A stretch of DNA of 64,000 bases from positions 992,001 through 1,056,000 of the forward strand of contig NZ_CANNCF010000001.1 of assembly GCF_947503045.1 (NCBI RefSeq). Reading direction: 5' to 3'. The DNA comes from an uncultured Tateyamaria sp. Lineage in GTDB: Bacteria > Pseudomonadota > Alphaproteobacteria > Rhodobacterales > Rhodobacteraceae. Made by a program: the position numbers and the translations under genes. Under the pieces are notes generated by a model. The model ran no database searches, had not been told where the DNA came from, and saw only the letters and a list, made by a program, of their open reading frames with translations. Shown in pieces: positions 28,744-38,714 of the stretch (position 1 is its first letter; each line of letters starts with the position of its first letter).

Positions 28744-29265
28744 ATGGCGGAGATGGCAGAACAAAATCGTGAAAAGACAGGGAATGACCGCGCAAAACGG
28801 CTTTCTGGCATGGATCAGTTTGATCAATCGATTCTCACCGCGCTCGCCGAAGACGGGCGGATGAGCATCACCGACCTTGCCGCGCGCATTGGGCTCTCCA
28901 AATCGCCAACCCAGGCACGGCTGCGGCGCCTTGAGGCCATTGGCGTTATTATGGGCTATCGCGCGCTGCTGGATCCGATTTCGCTGGGCCTTGATCATGT
29001 CGCCTTTGTCGAGGTGCGCCTGACGGACACGCGTGAAGCGGCACTCAAGGCTTTTAACGCGGCTGTCCAGAACATTCCCCAAATCGAACAAGCCCATATG
29101 ATCGCGGGAAATTTCGACTATCTGCTCAAGGTGCGCACCCGCGATATGGCCCAATATCGCGCCTTTCTGGGCGATGTCGTGTCTACATTGCCGCATGTCG
29201 CCGCCACATCAACCTTTGTGGCCATGGAGGCCGTCAAAGAGGTCATGCTGCCCGGAATCGAATGA
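28744..29265 (+). CDS. putR: Lrp/AsnC-family regulator of proline catabolism
   Basis: This 173-aa protein has an AsnC winged HTH at about residues 22-80 (DQFDQSILTALAEDGRMSIT then DLAARIGLSKSPTQARLRRL) and a C-terminal RAM ligand-binding domain (about 90-165, with IAGNFDYLLKVRTRDM). It is divergent from putA with 61 nt between the starts. This is the standard alphaproteobacterial arrangement in which PutR activates putA in response to proline. The gap contains a TGAAATTCA palindrome (28729-28737) that may be part of the operator. The role rests on position plus family. Confidence 0.9.
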   Translation: MAEMAEQNREKTGNDRAKRLSGMDQFDQSILTALAEDGRMSITDLAARIGLSKSPTQARLRRLEAIGVIMGYRALLDPISLGLDHVAFVEVRLTDTREAALKAFNAAVQNIPQIEQAHMIAGNFDYLLKVRTRDMAQYRAFLGDVVSTLPHVAATSTFVAMEAVKEVMLPGIE

Positions 29266-29315
29266 TCACGCATCTGTTGATTTGACCTCGCGCGCTCCTG
29301 GCGCATCATGGGCGC

Positions 29316-29870
29316 ATGAAACCTTTCTATTTCCTTGCGCTGCTGGCCGCGCCCGTATGGGCCGAGGCCTGCCCGCCCAGCCCGGATCATTCCGTCGCGC
29401 TGACCGCCCTTATCGACCAGATCCGCGCCGCTCCGGATGAACGCGCTGCCCAGCCCATTTCCGGCCAGATGTGGGAGTTGTGGCTGGATGCACCCGATGC
29501 CGCCGCGCAAGAGGTGCTCGACATGGGCATGCGCCAGCGCAACAACTACGATTTCGTAGGCTCTCTGGTGTCGTTTGATCGGCTTGTCGAATACTGCCCG
29601 GACTATGCCGAAGGCTACAATCAACGCGCCTTTACCCGCTTTTTGCGCGAAAACTACACCGCTGCCCTTGTCGATCTGGACGCAGCCCTCGCCCTGTCAC
29701 CCGACCATGTGGGCGCACAGTCGGGGCGCGCGCTGACCCTGATGAACCTTGGCCGTGTGGACGAGGCGCGTGTGCAGATGGAAGAAGCGCTTAAAAACAA
29801 TCCATGGCTGTCGGAACGGGCACTTTTGGCCAAAGGCGCCCCGCTTGGTCCCAAGGGTGAGGATATCTGA
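29316..29870 (+). CDS. Exported TPR-repeat protein
   Basis: This 184-aa protein starts with a cleavable signal peptide (MKPFYFLALLAAPVWAEACPP; likely cut after AWA-like PVWA). It continues with at least three tetratricopeptide-like helical pairs, including YNQRAFTRFLRENYTAALVD, DAALALSPDHVGAQSGRALT and MNLGRVDEARVQMEEALKNN. TPR units mediate protein-protein contacts; a periplasmic scaffold role is plausible. It is monocistronic, 50 nt after putR and 45 nt before tRNA-Leu. No partner is evident. Confidence 0.8.
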   Translation: MKPFYFLALLAAPVWAEACPPSPDHSVALTALIDQIRAAPDERAAQPISGQMWELWLDAPDAAAQEVLDMGMRQRNNYDFVGSLVSFDRLVEYCPDYAEGYNQRAFTRFLRENYTAALVDLDAALALSPDHVGAQSGRALTLMNLGRVDEARVQMEEALKNNPWLSERALLAKGAPLGPKGEDI

Positions 29871-29915
29871 GCCCGGGCTTGAGAAGCCTTGCGTGATTGC
29901 CTAACAAGGCGGGGC

Positions 29916-30001
29916 GCGGGCGTGATGGAATGGTAGACATATCAGACTTAAAATCTGAAGGGGTTCGCCCCGTGTGGGTTCGAGTCCCACCGCCCGCACC
30001 A
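29916..30001 (+). tRNA. tRNA-Leu (UAA)
   Basis: This 86-nt class II tRNA has a 7-bp acceptor stem GCGGGCG/CGCCCGC, discriminator A and an encoded CCA end (29999-30001). The anticodon stem TCAGA/TCTGA encloses the loop CTTAAAA with anticodon TAA at 29949-29951. A long variable arm built on GGGGTTCGCCCC follows, then a normal T arm GTGGG-TTCGAGT-CCCAC. It reads UUA/UUG leucine codons. Confidence 0.97.
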
Positions 30002-30344
30002 CAGCGAGAATTGCGAAACCAAAGAGGTTCCCGCGGCCCGTCATCGGCAAGGTGACTTGGGTTTTTGCGAACAATTCTCGCCAAATGCCGTTTGATATTT
30101 GACCCCGCGGCGCACGCATTTCTGGCGCCGTCCGCAGGAGTTGATGTGGCTTGGCGTACCGTTAGATTCCGGTGTTGGGGCTGGCCATTACCGTTCAGCA
30201 TGAGAAATTCTGCCAGCCGACCGGGCCCGTCGCCCAGGAAATACAAGCCTGTTAATCGGGCGGTAAGAGAGCTGGTTTAGCACCGCCCCATCCCAAAAGC
30301 CGCCCAATCCATTGTGCGGCACAGCTTAACGATAGGTAGTGGCA
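30002..30344. other. Intergenic region downstream of tRNA-Leu
   Basis: These 343 nt hold no convincing gene. An interrupted inverted repeat, GCGAGAATTG (30004-30013) with CAATTCTCGC (30072-30081), encloses 58 nt that start just behind the tRNA. A second dyad, GGGCGGT (30258-30264) with ACCGCCC (30282-30288), lies ahead of the chemoreceptor gene. Either could belong to a small RNA or an mRNA leader. No integrase or duplicated tRNA 3' end was seen. Confidence 0.5.
30004..30081. repeat. Interrupted inverted repeat
   Basis: Perfect 10-bp arms, GCGAGAATTG at 30004-30013 and CAATTCTCGC at 30072-30081, separated by 58 nt. Further imperfect pairing inside (CGAAAC against GTTTTTGCG) extends the stem with a bulge. 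It begins 3 nt after the tRNA-Leu CCA end. Confidence 0.6.
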
Positions 30345-32930
30345 ATGCGCTTTTTCGGGCTTTCGTGGTTCAAACTGTCCAAACTGAACAGTGTTCTCGT
30401 CAAGGCGGCCCTGATCGCCGGGCTTATGACCCTATCGGTGGTGATCACGAAATCGGCGCTAAACGGATCGGCCAAACGCGACCTGATCAGCGAGGCTAAA
30501 ACGGAACGGGCAACGGATGTCACCGCCTTGCTTGCCATGCAGTCCGGCGGCGCGATCAAGTTCGGAAACGAGGTCGCCGTGAGCACGACAGCGACCGGCG
30601 TTGTCGAAGCCGCCCAACCCGATATGCTGGGCGCTTTGGTGATGAATACAAACGGAATAATCCTGCACGAGAGCGAGGGGGTGGACCTGCAAACCCCCGA
30701 AGCGCTGGCGATGATCCAACGGGCGATCGAAAGCGGCACAAAGGTCATTTCCGATGACGGCCTGATGATCGCCGCACCGGCCCTGTTCGGGAACGACAAC
30801 GCTGTCGCGGGCGCAGTTCTGACACACTGGACCAGCGAACACTCGATTTCCGCCCTGCGCGAAGCAGAGGCGGATTCACTCCTGGCGAGCGCCGTCGTTT
30901 TCCTGATTGCCATGCTGGGAAACTGTTTTTTCCTTTGGTTTACGATGTCGCGTCCACTGGATCAGGTGGGCCAAGCCATCGATGAAGTGGCCAACAAGAA
31001 CTATGATCTGGATATTCCACATACCGGGCGCGGTGACGAGATCGGCGGCATTGCCAACCGCATCGAAGAATTGCGCAGCCGTTTGAAAAAAGTGCAGGGG
31101 CTTCAACGCGATGCGGCCTTCAAGAGTGCGGCCTTCGAGGGGAGTTCGGTGCCGATGATGATGGTGGACGATGCCCTCAGGATCAAGTTTGTGAATCCCG
31201 AATGTGTGGCGCTGCTGGACAGTTTGATGCCTGACCTCGCCAAAGACTGGCCAGAGGCAAAACCAGGTGGGTGGATCGGTTTGGATCTTGGAGCCTTGCC
31301 TGCTATCGCCGCTACCGCGGTGCAGGACGATGCGGCAGACAGTGATGCCGGGCACGAAATTTCCCTGCGCGTTGGCGAGCGTGACATCGCCGTTCAGATC
31401 AACCCGGCATTTGATCACAAGTCCCGCCGCATCGGCGCAGTGATCGAATGGAACGATTGCACCGTCGAGTTGCGCAATGCAGCCGTTCTTGGTGGCATCG
31501 ATACGTCGCAGATGCGGCTCGATTTCGATTCCACCGGCATGTGCCTGTCGATGAATGATGTAGCACGTGAGCGTCTGTCGATTGGGTCCGGTGATGAGCT
31601 GGGTCAGTCGCTGGCGCAGATGATGCGGACCGAACAGATGGACGGCGTGCGCGGACACGAGGTGGCGTCCTCCGCCATGTCAGGCGAGCCGGTGCACGGC
31701 AAAATTCACCTTGTTGCCGCAGGCGGGGAAGGTGTTGTTGTCGATGGTGGTTTCGTCCCGGTCCGCGCACAAAACGGTGCGGTTGAGCGGATCATCCTGC
31801 TTGGATCAGACGTAACGGATGCAGAACACGAGATGAGAGCGGCGCGCGAAAAACAGGCGCGTGTTACCAAGGAACAGAATGAGGTTGTGGCGGCTTTGGG
31901 TGAAGCGCTCAAGCGGCTGTCACAAGGGGACCTTGCCAACGATCTCGGGACCGCCTTTCCAGAGGAATACGAAGACTTGCGCGCAAACTTCAATCTTGCG
32001 ATTTCTTCGCTGCGCGAAGCGGTCGGATCAGTCTCGCAAAATGTCGAGTCCATTCGAAACGAAACCTCGGAGATTACCACCGCAGCAGATGATCTGTCCC
32101 GGCGCACGGAACGGCAAGCCGCAACACTTGAGGAAACGGCGGCCGCGCTTGACGAATTGACATCGTCCGTTCGGTCCGCAGCGGATGGCGCAGATGCGGC
32201 CAGCAAAATGTCTGCCGATGCGCAAGCCAATGCGGAGCAGGGCGGCGTGGTCGCAGGCCAGGCGGTCAAGGCGATGGATGAAATCAAGACATCCTCGCAG
32301 CAGATTTCAAAAATCACCAGTGTCATTGACGACATCGCCTTCCAGACGAATTTGCTGGCGCTCAATGCCGGGGTCGAGGCGGCACGGGCCGGCGAAGCAG
32401 GGCGCGGATTTGCGGTCGTTGCCACTGAAGTGAGGGCATTGGCGCAGCGGTCGTCCGATGCGGCGCGGGAAATCAACACGCTCATTTCGGACAGTGCAAA
32501 TCAGGTTCAGCAGGGAGTTGATCTGGTGGACCGTACCGGTGCGGCCCTCTCGGCGATTGTTACGTCCGTGTCAGATATTTCCGAACGTGTCGCCGAAATC
32601 GCAAGTTCCGCACGCGAACAGTCCGCCGGTTTGAACGAGATCAACGTCGCCGTGAACGAATTGGACCACGTAACACAGCAAAACGCCGCGATGTTCGAAG
32701 AAACGACCGCCGCAAGCCACGCATTGACGTCAGAGGCCGATGGTCTTGCATCTGCAGTGGCCAAGTTCAAGTTGGGGGATACCTATACGTCAGTTGAACG
32801 GATCAAGACTCCGGCGCAAACAACACCAGATTTGCCGCGGGCGGCGCCTGTTCCGGCTGTATCCGGAAACGCAGCCCTTGCGATAGAACACACAAGCCCC
32901 GTATCCGAAACAGGGTGGGAAGAGTTTTAG
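30345..32930 (+). CDS. Methyl-accepting chemotaxis protein
   Basis: This 861-aa chemoreceptor has a first membrane helix near residues 18-35, a periplasmic sensor of about 145 residues, a second helix near 183-202 and a HAMP domain to about 260. A cytoplasmic PAS-like stretch (about 270-500) precedes the signalling domain, whose hairpin tip reads [20 protein letters not shown] and continues [20 protein letters not shown]. The last five residues, GWEEF, resemble the NWETF tether that recruits CheR and CheB. No che genes are nearby. The ATG at 30345 is chosen over GTG 30339. Confidence 0.95.
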   Translation: MRFFGLSWFKLSKLNSVLVKAALIAGLMTLSVVITKSALNGSAKRDLISEAKTERATDVTALLAMQSGGAIKFGNEVAVSTTATGVVEAAQPDMLGALVMNTNGIILHESEGVDLQTPEALAMIQRAIESGTKVISDDGLMIAAPALFGNDNAVAGAVLTHWTSEHSISALREAEADSLLASAVVFLIAMLGNCFFLWFTMSRPLDQVGQAIDEVANKNYDLDIPHTGRGDEIGGIANRIEELRSRLKKVQGLQRDAAFKSAAFEGSSVPMMMVDDALRIKFVNPECVALLDSLMPDLAKDWPEAKPGGWIGLDLGALPAIAATAVQDDAADSDAGHEISLRVGERDIAVQINPAFDHKSRRIGAVIEWNDCTVELRNAAVLGGIDTSQMRLDFDSTGMCLSMNDVARERLSIGSGDELGQSLAQMMRTEQMDGVRGHEVASSAMSGEPVHGKIHLVAAGGEGVVVDGGFVPVRAQNGAVERIILLGSDVTDAEHEMRAAREKQARVTKEQNEVVAALGEALKRLSQGDLANDLGTAFPEEYEDLRANFNLAISSLREAVGSVSQNVESIRNETSEITTAADDLSRRTERQAATLEETAAALDELTSSVRSAADGADAASKMSADAQANAEQGGVVAGQAVKAMDEIKTSSQQISKITSVIDDIAFQTNLLALNAGVEAARAGEAGRGFAVVATEVRALAQRSSDAAREINTLISDSANQVQQGVDLVDRTGAALSAIVTSVSDISERVAEIASSAREQSAGLNEINVAVNELDHVTQQNAAMFEETTAASHALTSEADGLASAVAKFKLGDTYTSVERIKTPAQTTPDLPRAAPVPAVSGNAALAIEHTSPVSETGWEEF

Positions 32931-32942
32931 GGCAGCAGCGGG

Positions 32943-32962
32943 AAAGCGCATGAAGCGCTTTT
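32943..32962 (+). terminator. Rho-independent terminator after the chemoreceptor gene
   Basis: AAAGCGC-ATGAA-GCGCTTT (32943-32961) forms a 7-bp stem with a 5-nt loop followed by further T residues, 12 nt after the stop codon. Confidence 0.65.
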
Positions 32963-33141
32963 ACGTGCCGGGCGGCGATCATCTTTGATCAAATGTGAAA
33001 CTTGTGCTCGAAAAGCTTGGCCTCACGCCAGCGCCGACTTACGGTATCATACCCCAGGCCATTACATCGGCGGCTCAAAGCCGCTGGCGGGCACTCTAGG
33101 CAAGCGGCAGAAACGGCGCCAAGCGCCCGTTCGTCATTTGC

Positions 33142-34854
33142 TCAGCTGCGCACCCCAGAAAAACGTTGCTGCCAATCTTCGCGGGCTTCATCCGTGATTT
33201 TTGCAAACAGATTGTCCGGCACGGAAAATGCATGGCCCGGGGGCAGCAGCGCCAGAGCAGAGGCCGCATCTTGTGGCCAATCCAGCGTCTCCAGCCCCAG
33301 CGCGGACTGCATCGTGGCGCAAGCCTCCGGAATGAATGGCGTCGAAAGCGCCGCATAAAGGCCGATCAGGTTCAGACCCATGCGGATCTGCATTGCGGCT
33401 GTATCCTCATCTTCCTTGATGGATGTCCAGGGTGCGGAGGATTGCAGGTATTCGTTGCCTGCCACCCAGATCGCGCGCAATTCCTGTGCCGACTTGCGCA
33501 CCTCCATCGCATCCATCATTGCAGAATAACGTGCGATGCGGGCGTCCAGATCCGCGATCAATGCGGTCTCGCGTGCACCAAAGACAGTCCCTTCCGGCAC
33601 TGTTTCACCAAATTTCGAGCGGCAGAACTTGGTGACGCGACTCACGAAATTGCCCAGCACATCCGCCAGATCCTTGTTCACCCCTTGCTGGAACAACTCC
33701 CATGTAAACTCGGAATCCGATGTCTCGGGGCAATTGGACAACAACCACCAGCGCCAGTAGTCGCTGGGCAGGATCTCCAGCGCCTGATCCATGAACACAC
33801 CGCGCCCCTGGCTGGTCGAGAATTGGCCACCGTCATAATTGAGATAATTGAAGGACTTGAGGTGATCGACCATCTTCCATGGCTCGCCCGATCCGAGGAT
33901 CGTTGCGGGAAAGCCGAGCGTATGGAACGGCACGTTGTCCTTGCCCATGAACTGGGTGTAGCGCACGTCGTCGGCGCCCTTGTCGGTGCGCCACCAGCGC
34001 TCCCAATCCGCGCCGTCATTGGCTTCGGACCATTCGCCCGCGCAGGCGATGTATTCGATGGGTGCGTCGAACCAGACATAGAACACCTTCCCTTCCATCC
34101 CCGGCCAGTCGGCATCGCCGCGCCGCACCGGGATGCCCCAATACAGATCGCGCGTGATCCCGCGATCCTGCAGACCATCGCCGTCATGCAGCCATTTCTT
34201 GGCAATCGAAGTGGTCAGAACCGGCCAGTCCTTTTTGCTGTCGATCCATGCATCCAGATCGTCCTTGAGCGCGGACTGTCGCAGATAGAGATGCTTGGTC
34301 TCGCGCACCTCCAGATCAGTGGAGCCCGAAATGGCCGAGCGCGGATCGATCAGATCGGTGGGATCAAGCTGCTTGGTGCAGTTTTCGCACTGGTCCCCAC
34401 GGGCTTTGTCATAGCTGCAATTGGGGCAGGTGCCTTCTATGTAGCGGTCGGGCAAATAGCGTCCATCGGCATTGGAATAGACCTGTTTTTCAGACACTTC
34501 GCGGATCAGATCCGCATCGGCAAGGCGGCCTGCGAAGTGTTGCGTCAGCGCATGGTTTTGCGGCGATGAAGAGCGCCCGAAATGATCAAAGGACAGCCCG
34601 AACCCTTCGGCGATCTTTGCCTGAACCGCGTGCATTTCCGCGCAATACTTGTCCACCGGCTTGCCCGCCTTGGCCGCAGCCAGTTCGGCAGGTGTTCCGT
34701 GCTCATCCGTGGCGCACAGGAACAGCACCTCGTTGCCGCGGGCGCGTTGATAGCGCGCATAAAGATCGGCTGGCAGCTGGCTGCCGATCAGATTGCCGAG
34801 ATGTTTGATCCCGTTGATGTAGGGAATGGCAGAGGTAATCAGGTGACGCTGCAT
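33142..34854 (-). CDS. metG: Methionyl-tRNA synthetase
   Basis: This 570-aa class Ia synthetase has the HIGH-type motif HLGN at residues 18-21 and a zinc knuckle with CPNC (143-146) and CENC (156-159). The KMSKS-type loop QFSTSQG lies at 344-350. The catalytic [16 protein letters not shown] and [13 protein letters not shown] segments and the anticodon-binding helical domain are complete. There is no C-terminal tRNA-binding dimerisation domain, as is usual for this alphaproteobacterial type. The first position of the KFSTS-like loop is Gln instead of the Lys I expect. It is 72 nt downstream of the MFS gene on the same strand. Confidence 0.95.
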   Translation of the reverse strand: MQRHLITSAIPYINGIKHLGNLIGSQLPADLYARYQRARGNEVLFLCATDEHGTPAELAAAKAGKPVDKYCAEMHAVQAKIAEGFGLSFDHFGRSSSPQNHALTQHFAGRLADADLIREVSEKQVYSNADGRYLPDRYIEGTCPNCSYDKARGDQCENCTKQLDPTDLIDPRSAISGSTDLEVRETKHLYLRQSALKDDLDAWIDSKKDWPVLTTSIAKKWLHDGDGLQDRGITRDLYWGIPVRRGDADWPGMEGKVFYVWFDAPIEYIACAGEWSEANDGADWERWWRTDKGADDVRYTQFMGKDNVPFHTLGFPATILGSGEPWKMVDHLKSFNYLNYDGGQFSTSQGRGVFMDQALEILPSDYWRWWLLSNCPETSDSEFTWELFQQGVNKDLADVLGNFVSRVTKFCRSKFGETVPEGTVFGARETALIADLDARIARYSAMMDAMEVRKSAQELRAIWVAGNEYLQSSAPWTSIKEDEDTAAMQIRMGLNLIGLYAALSTPFIPEACATMQSALGLETLDWPQDAASALALLPPGHAFSVPDNLFAKITDEAREDWQQRFSGVRS

Positions 34855-34926
34855 AACTGGGGCCTTTGCATGGGTGCGCCCCGTCTAGCAGTGCCGCGCG
34901 GCCGGGAAAAGACCCCGGCACGCCTC

Positions 34927-36150
34927 TTAGTCGCGCTCGCGACTGCGCCCGGTGAGCCGTCCGATCAGGAAGGACGTGCGTGGGGAATAGACATAGCGTG
35001 TGCGCGTCGCAGGCGTGGCCCGCGCGCGCATCCGCGCCAGACCAAAAAGGATCAGCAAACCGTGCCCGACCGAGATCATCGCAAAAAGGGCCGGCGGGCC
35101 ATAGGCGTCGATCAGGGCGGAGGCGGTGAACGGTGCTGCGATAGCGCCAACGGCGAAGTAGAACATGAGCGCGGCTGACAATTCGACCCGCTCCGAGCTG
35201 TCGGCAAAGTCATGGGCGTGTGCTGCGGCGACCGAATAGATCGGGAATGTGGTCAACCCGAACAGGCCCGCCGTCAGCATGATTCCGACTGTGCCCAGCC
35301 CACTGGCCAGCACGGTGATGCCACAACTGACCATGGCCGCGCCGGACAGCCAGATCAGCACCCAGCGGCGGTCGAACTTGTCTGCAAGCCAGCCGACCGG
35401 GTATTGCGCCAGCGCCCCGCCCAGCACGAAAGAGGCCAGAAACCACGCGATTTGCGACGTGCTGAGGCCCACCTCTTGCCCGTAGATTGGTCCGACCATC
35501 CGAAAAGACGCGCTCGACAGCGCCGCCACGATCACACCTGCTGCGGCAAGCGGCGAGCGTTCAAAAGCGAGGCGCGGTCTGAGCCGGGGTGAGGTTGGTG
35601 TTTCAGGCTGTTGCGCCCTCGTCAGGGTGAGCGGCAACAGGGCGGCGCAGCAGACGATGGCGAGGATGTTGTAGCTGACATAACTTGCCGGTTCGAGCAC
35701 GCTAATCACCAGTTGCGCCGTCAGCGACGCCCCCATGTCCACAACGCGGTAGACCCCCATCGCCCGCCCGCGGGTTTCGTTGGTGACTTTGGCCTGCAGC
35801 CAGGCTTCGATCACGGTATAGCATCCGGCCACGCACATTCCGGACGCGATCCGCATCACGGCCCAGGCCATGGGGTCGAGGATCAGCATATGGGCGATCA
35901 GCGCGATGGCCCCCGTGGCGGTAAAGGCGGCAAAGGCGCGTGAGTGCCCAACGCTGCCCATCAGGCGTGGGGCCCACCAGCATCCGATGAAGAAGCCCAG
36001 AAAGTGGGCCGAGCCGAGGATCCCGATGTCTTGCGTGCTGAACCCAAGTGCAAAGCCCGACAAGGCGTCCAGCGGCCCCAGCGAACCCGAGCTGAGCTGC
36101 AACAGGATGACGGACACAAACAAGGCGGCCAGGGATATGAGCATGCGCAT
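34927..36150 (-). CDS. MFS transporter (YcaD-like group)
   Basis: This 407-aa carrier has twelve hydrophobic helices and MFS loop motifs such as ETRGRAMGVYRVVDMGASL after helix 5 and GWLADKFDRRWVLI between helices 8 and 9. The arrangement resembles the YcaD/YfcJ group of uncharacterised exporters. A basic C-terminal tail (RTSFLIGRLTGRSRERD) is cytosolic. The start is placed at 36150 because upstream residues in frame are Arg/Ser-rich and not membrane-like. It is the third of three co-directional genes after imuA-like and yceI. The substrate is unknown. Confidence 0.85.
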   Translation of the reverse strand: MRMLISLAALFVSVILLQLSSGSLGPLDALSGFALGFSTQDIGILGSAHFLGFFIGCWWAPRLMGSVGHSRAFAAFTATGAIALIAHMLILDPMAWAVMRIASGMCVAGCYTVIEAWLQAKVTNETRGRAMGVYRVVDMGASLTAQLVISVLEPASYVSYNILAIVCCAALLPLTLTRAQQPETPTSPRLRPRLAFERSPLAAAGVIVAALSSASFRMVGPIYGQEVGLSTSQIAWFLASFVLGGALAQYPVGWLADKFDRRWVLIWLSGAAMVSCGITVLASGLGTVGIMLTAGLFGLTTFPIYSVAAAHAHDFADSSERVELSAALMFYFAVGAIAAPFTASALIDAYGPPALFAMISVGHGLLILFGLARMRARATPATRTRYVYSPRTSFLIGRLTGRSRERD

Positions 36151-36208
36151 GCCCGGAACCTGACGCAATTGCGTCCCCGCTCCAAGTCTGTTTCCGACAC
36201 CGGGCGGT

Positions 36209-36796
36209 TTAGAGTGTCGTTTCGATCTGCGCCTTGATTTCGATGTGAACCGAGTCGCCGACCAGATCGCTGTACCCGCGCGCGCCAAAATCGTGCCGGT
36301 TGACCGTGCCGTTGAGGCGGACGTTCAACCGGTCATGTTCGTGCGCCGCACGTCCTGCCGGGCGAAACAGATGCGCGTCAAAGCGCGCCTCGCGCGTGAC
36401 CCCGCGCAGGGTCAGCAACCCGTCAAGCGTGGCGCCGTCCGACATCCGACCCTGCGCCCCGAGGGTCACCCGGGTCGAGCGGAACCGCGCCAGCGGAAAC
36501 GCGGCGGCGGCCAGAACACTGTCGGATTTCAACGCTTCGGTTGCCAGCATCATGCCGGTGCGTGCCCGCCGCACATCCGCGATTACATCGGCGGTGGATG
36601 CCGCGAGGTTGCGCCTGTCGATGCTGAGGTCTGCCCGCTCGATCGGAACTGTGCCTGTGACCGGGATGCCGCCGAGGGTGAACGTGTAGCTGATGGTCGC
36701 GCCATCCGGTCCCAGCCCATAGGGCTGTGCGCGGGCGTTCCCGGGTAGGGCCAGCGCGGCCAGCGCACCGGCAAGGAGAGTTCTGCGTTGCATCAT
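36209..36796 (-). CDS. YceI-family periplasmic protein
   Basis: This 195-aa protein begins with MMQRRTLLAGALAALALPGN, an export signal with an RR pair, then an eight-stranded lipocalin-like YceI barrel. Strands include ISYTFTLGGIPVTGTVPIE, VTLGAQGRMSDGATLDGLL and TLRGVTREARFDAHLFRP. YceI proteins bind long isoprenoid or amide lipids and are induced by stress or high pH in other bacteria. It lies 103 nt after the ImuA-like gene and 58 nt before the MFS gene, so a shared transcript is possible. The ligand is unknown. Confidence 0.85.
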   Translation of the reverse strand: MMQRRTLLAGALAALALPGNARAQPYGLGPDGATISYTFTLGGIPVTGTVPIERADLSIDRRNLAASTADVIADVRRARTGMMLATEALKSDSVLAAAAFPLARFRSTRVTLGAQGRMSDGATLDGLLTLRGVTREARFDAHLFRPAGRAAHEHDRLNVRLNGTVNRHDFGARGYSDLVGDSVHIEIKAQIETTL

Positions 36797-36899
36797 CTGC
36801 CTCGGTCTGCTCTTGGGGCTCTGATCCTTGGTACGGCCAGACCCCTTATTTTTGTGTAAACATGCGTGCAGAATGCGTGGGTCGTCTTGGTGCCTTGTC

Positions 36900-37556
36900 T
36901 CAGGCAACTTTTATTCTGTGCGTAATATGGGGCAGGGGCTGTGCGGGGTCGCGCGCGACGTGCCAGGCCTGTTCGGGGGCAGTGCGCGCCCTGAGCCGGG
37001 TCAGCGTCCAGCCCCCCGCCGACCCCTTGTGATCAGGCGCCAGATGCCAGCGGCTTTCCACGCCCTGCGCACCCCCCATGCCCGGCGTCAGCAGCAGACC
37101 CAGAGGCGCGCGCCCCTGCACCTTGCCCCCGGTCTCTGCCGCCAGATGCATCCGCCGCACCGCCGTGAGGCCGGGCAGCCCCGGCAGGTCGGCCACCGCC
37201 AGCGACACCGCCCCGGCGCGCAGCACTTCCTCCATGCTCCACAGCACATCCTCGGCCCGTTTGGGGTGCACAAGGATCAGGCGGGCCGGGTCGATAAAGG
37301 GCATCATCCCGCAGGGGTTCAGCCGGTCCGCGCTCCAGTCCGGGGCAATCCAGATCACCGGCCCGGTGGTCTGCGTGGCCAGCCACAGGGCCAGACGGTG
37401 GCGCGCAGATCCGCATGCCTCGTGTACCCGCCCCAGCGCCAGCCCGTGCCCCAGCCCATGCCGCGCGCCTTCTGCCAATATGGGCAGGCAAGGCGTTTCG
37501 CGGACCGGTCCGCGCTGCAGAAGAGGGTGGTGTACGGGCATGCCTGCATCATACAT
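36900..37556 (-). CDS. imuA: ImuA-like SOS protein (orphan)
   Basis: This protein of about 218 aa resembles the RecA/SulA-related ImuA of the alphaproteobacterial mutasome. Landmarks are RVHEACGSARHRLALWLA near residue 43, GPVIWIAPDWSADRLNPCG, the Asp-containing strand SLAVADLPGLPGLTAVRRM and LLLTPGMGGAQGVESRWHL. ImuA normally pairs with ImuB and DnaE2 for mutagenic translesion synthesis, but neither gene is adjacent. A perfect LexA box abuts the start, which supports SOS control. An ATG at 37541 is an alternative start. The family call rests on pattern similarity and the LexA box, not on a search. Confidence 0.62.
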   Translation of the reverse strand: MYDAGMPVHHPLLQRGPVRETPCLPILAEGARHGLGHGLALGRVHEACGSARHRLALWLATQTTGPVIWIAPDWSADRLNPCGMMPFIDPARLILVHPKRAEDVLWSMEEVLRAGAVSLAVADLPGLPGLTAVRRMHLAAETGGKVQGRAPLGLLLTPGMGGAQGVESRWHLAPDHKGSAGGWTLTRLRARTAPEQAWHVARDPAQPLPHITHRIKVA

Positions 37557-37571
37557 GTTCCATATTTGTTC
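37557..37571. promoter_or_regulatory. LexA box (GTTC-N7-GTTC)
   Basis: GTTCCATATTTGTTC exactly matches the alphaproteobacterial LexA operator GTTC-N7-GTTC. It lies immediately upstream of the ImuA-like start and about 100 nt upstream of the divergent aldo-keto reductase, so it most likely represses the imuA-like gene. Confidence 0.8.
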
Positions 37572-37670
37572 TCAATCGCTTCTTGGTTTACAAGGCGCAG
37601 AAAATTCACTTGCCCATAACGGTTTGCCCGCTAGGGTCCCATCCAGCGATCAGGTGAAAGGACATGAGGC

Positions 37671-38714
37671 ATGGAGCGACGCAAACTGGGACGGACCGAT
37701 ATCGAGGTGTCTGCGCTGTGCCTTGGCTCCATGACATGGGGCACCCAGAACACCGCCGAAGAGGGCCACGCCCAGATCGAGCGGGCGCTTGAGGCGGGCA
37801 TCAACTTTATCGACACCGCCGAAATGTATCCCGTCAATCCGATCCGGGCCGAGACCATCGGGCGCACAGAGCGGATCATCGGCCTGTGGTTCGAACGGGG
37901 CGGGGCGCGACAGGACGTCGTGCTCGCCACCAAGCATTCGGGCGAGGGGATGCGCCATGTGCGCGACGGCGCGCCGATCACCGGCGAGACGATCCGCGAA
38001 ACAGTCGAGGGGTCACTGCGCCGCTTGCAGACCGATTATATCGACCTTTATCAGTTTCACTGGCCCAATCGCGGCAGCTATATGTTTCGCAAGAACTGGA
38101 CCTATGATCCGACCGGGTCCGACCCCGCTGCGGTCCGCCAGAACATGGCCGATTGCATGGGTGCGCTGCAGGCCGAGGTCGAACGCGGCACCATCCGCGC
38201 CTTTGGCCTGTCCAACGAAAGTGCATGGGGCACCGGTCAGTGGCTGGCCGCGGCCGAGGCCACAGGGGGGCCGCGTGTGGCCTCCATGCAGAACGAATAC
38301 TCATTGCTGTGCCGTCACTACGACACCGACATGTCCGAGATGAGCATATACGAAGATGTTGGTTTGCTTGCCTTTTCTCCGCTCGCTGCGGGTCTGTTGA
38401 CGGGCAAGTACCAGGATGGGGTCGTGCCCGAAGGCTCGCGCATGTCCCTCAATCCCGAGATGGGCGGACGCAAGACGACGCGTGTGTTTGGCGCGGTGCA
38501 GGCCTATCTCGATATCGCTGCCCGGCATGGCCTTGATCCGGTGCAGATGGCGCTGGCCTGGTGCATGACCCGGCCCTTCATGTGTTCGGTGATTTTCGGT
38601 GCCACGACACTCGACCAGTTGGAGGTTGCGCTGGGGGCCGCTGATCTCAGGCTGAGCGATACGGTGCTGGACGAGATCACCAGAACCCACCGCGCCCATC
38701 CGATGCCGTATTGA
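37671..38714 (+). CDS. Aldo/keto reductase (Tas-like)
   Basis: This 347-aa (beta/alpha)8 NADPH-dependent reductase has the AKR catalytic set: Asp in FIDTAEMYPVN (tetrad Asp and Tyr), Lys in VLATKHSGEG and His in DLYQFHWPNRG. It also has the cofactor-binding SPLAAGLLTGKYQDG loop. The length and MERRKLGRTDIEVSALCLG start match the Tas/AKR12-like group that reduces aldehydes. It diverges from the ImuA-like gene across a LexA box and is otherwise monocistronic. The physiological substrate is unknown. Confidence 0.93.
   Translation: MERRKLGRTDIEVSALCLGSMTWGTQNTAEEGHAQIERALEAGINFIDTAEMYPVNPIRAETIGRTERIIGLWFERGGARQDVVLATKHSGEGMRHVRDGAPITGETIRETVEGSLRRLQTDYIDLYQFHWPNRGSYMFRKNWTYDPTGSDPAAVRQNMADCMGALQAEVERGTIRAFGLSNESAWGTGQWLAAAEATGGPRVASMQNEYSLLCRHYDTDMSEMSIYEDVGLLAFSPLAAGLLTGKYQDGVVPEGSRMSLNPEMGGRKTTRVFGAVQAYLDIAARHGLDPVQMALAWCMTRPFMCSVIFGATTLDQLEVALGAADLRLSDTVLDEITRTHRAHPMPY

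Noticed and set aside
29916..30344. tRNA-Leu as integration site of a genomic island
   Set aside because: No integrase, no duplicated tRNA 3' end and no change in gene content downstream were seen.
31706..32485. 259-aa minus-strand frame inside the chemoreceptor gene
   Set aside because: Ser/Ala-rich shadow of the signalling domain's coiled-coil codons.
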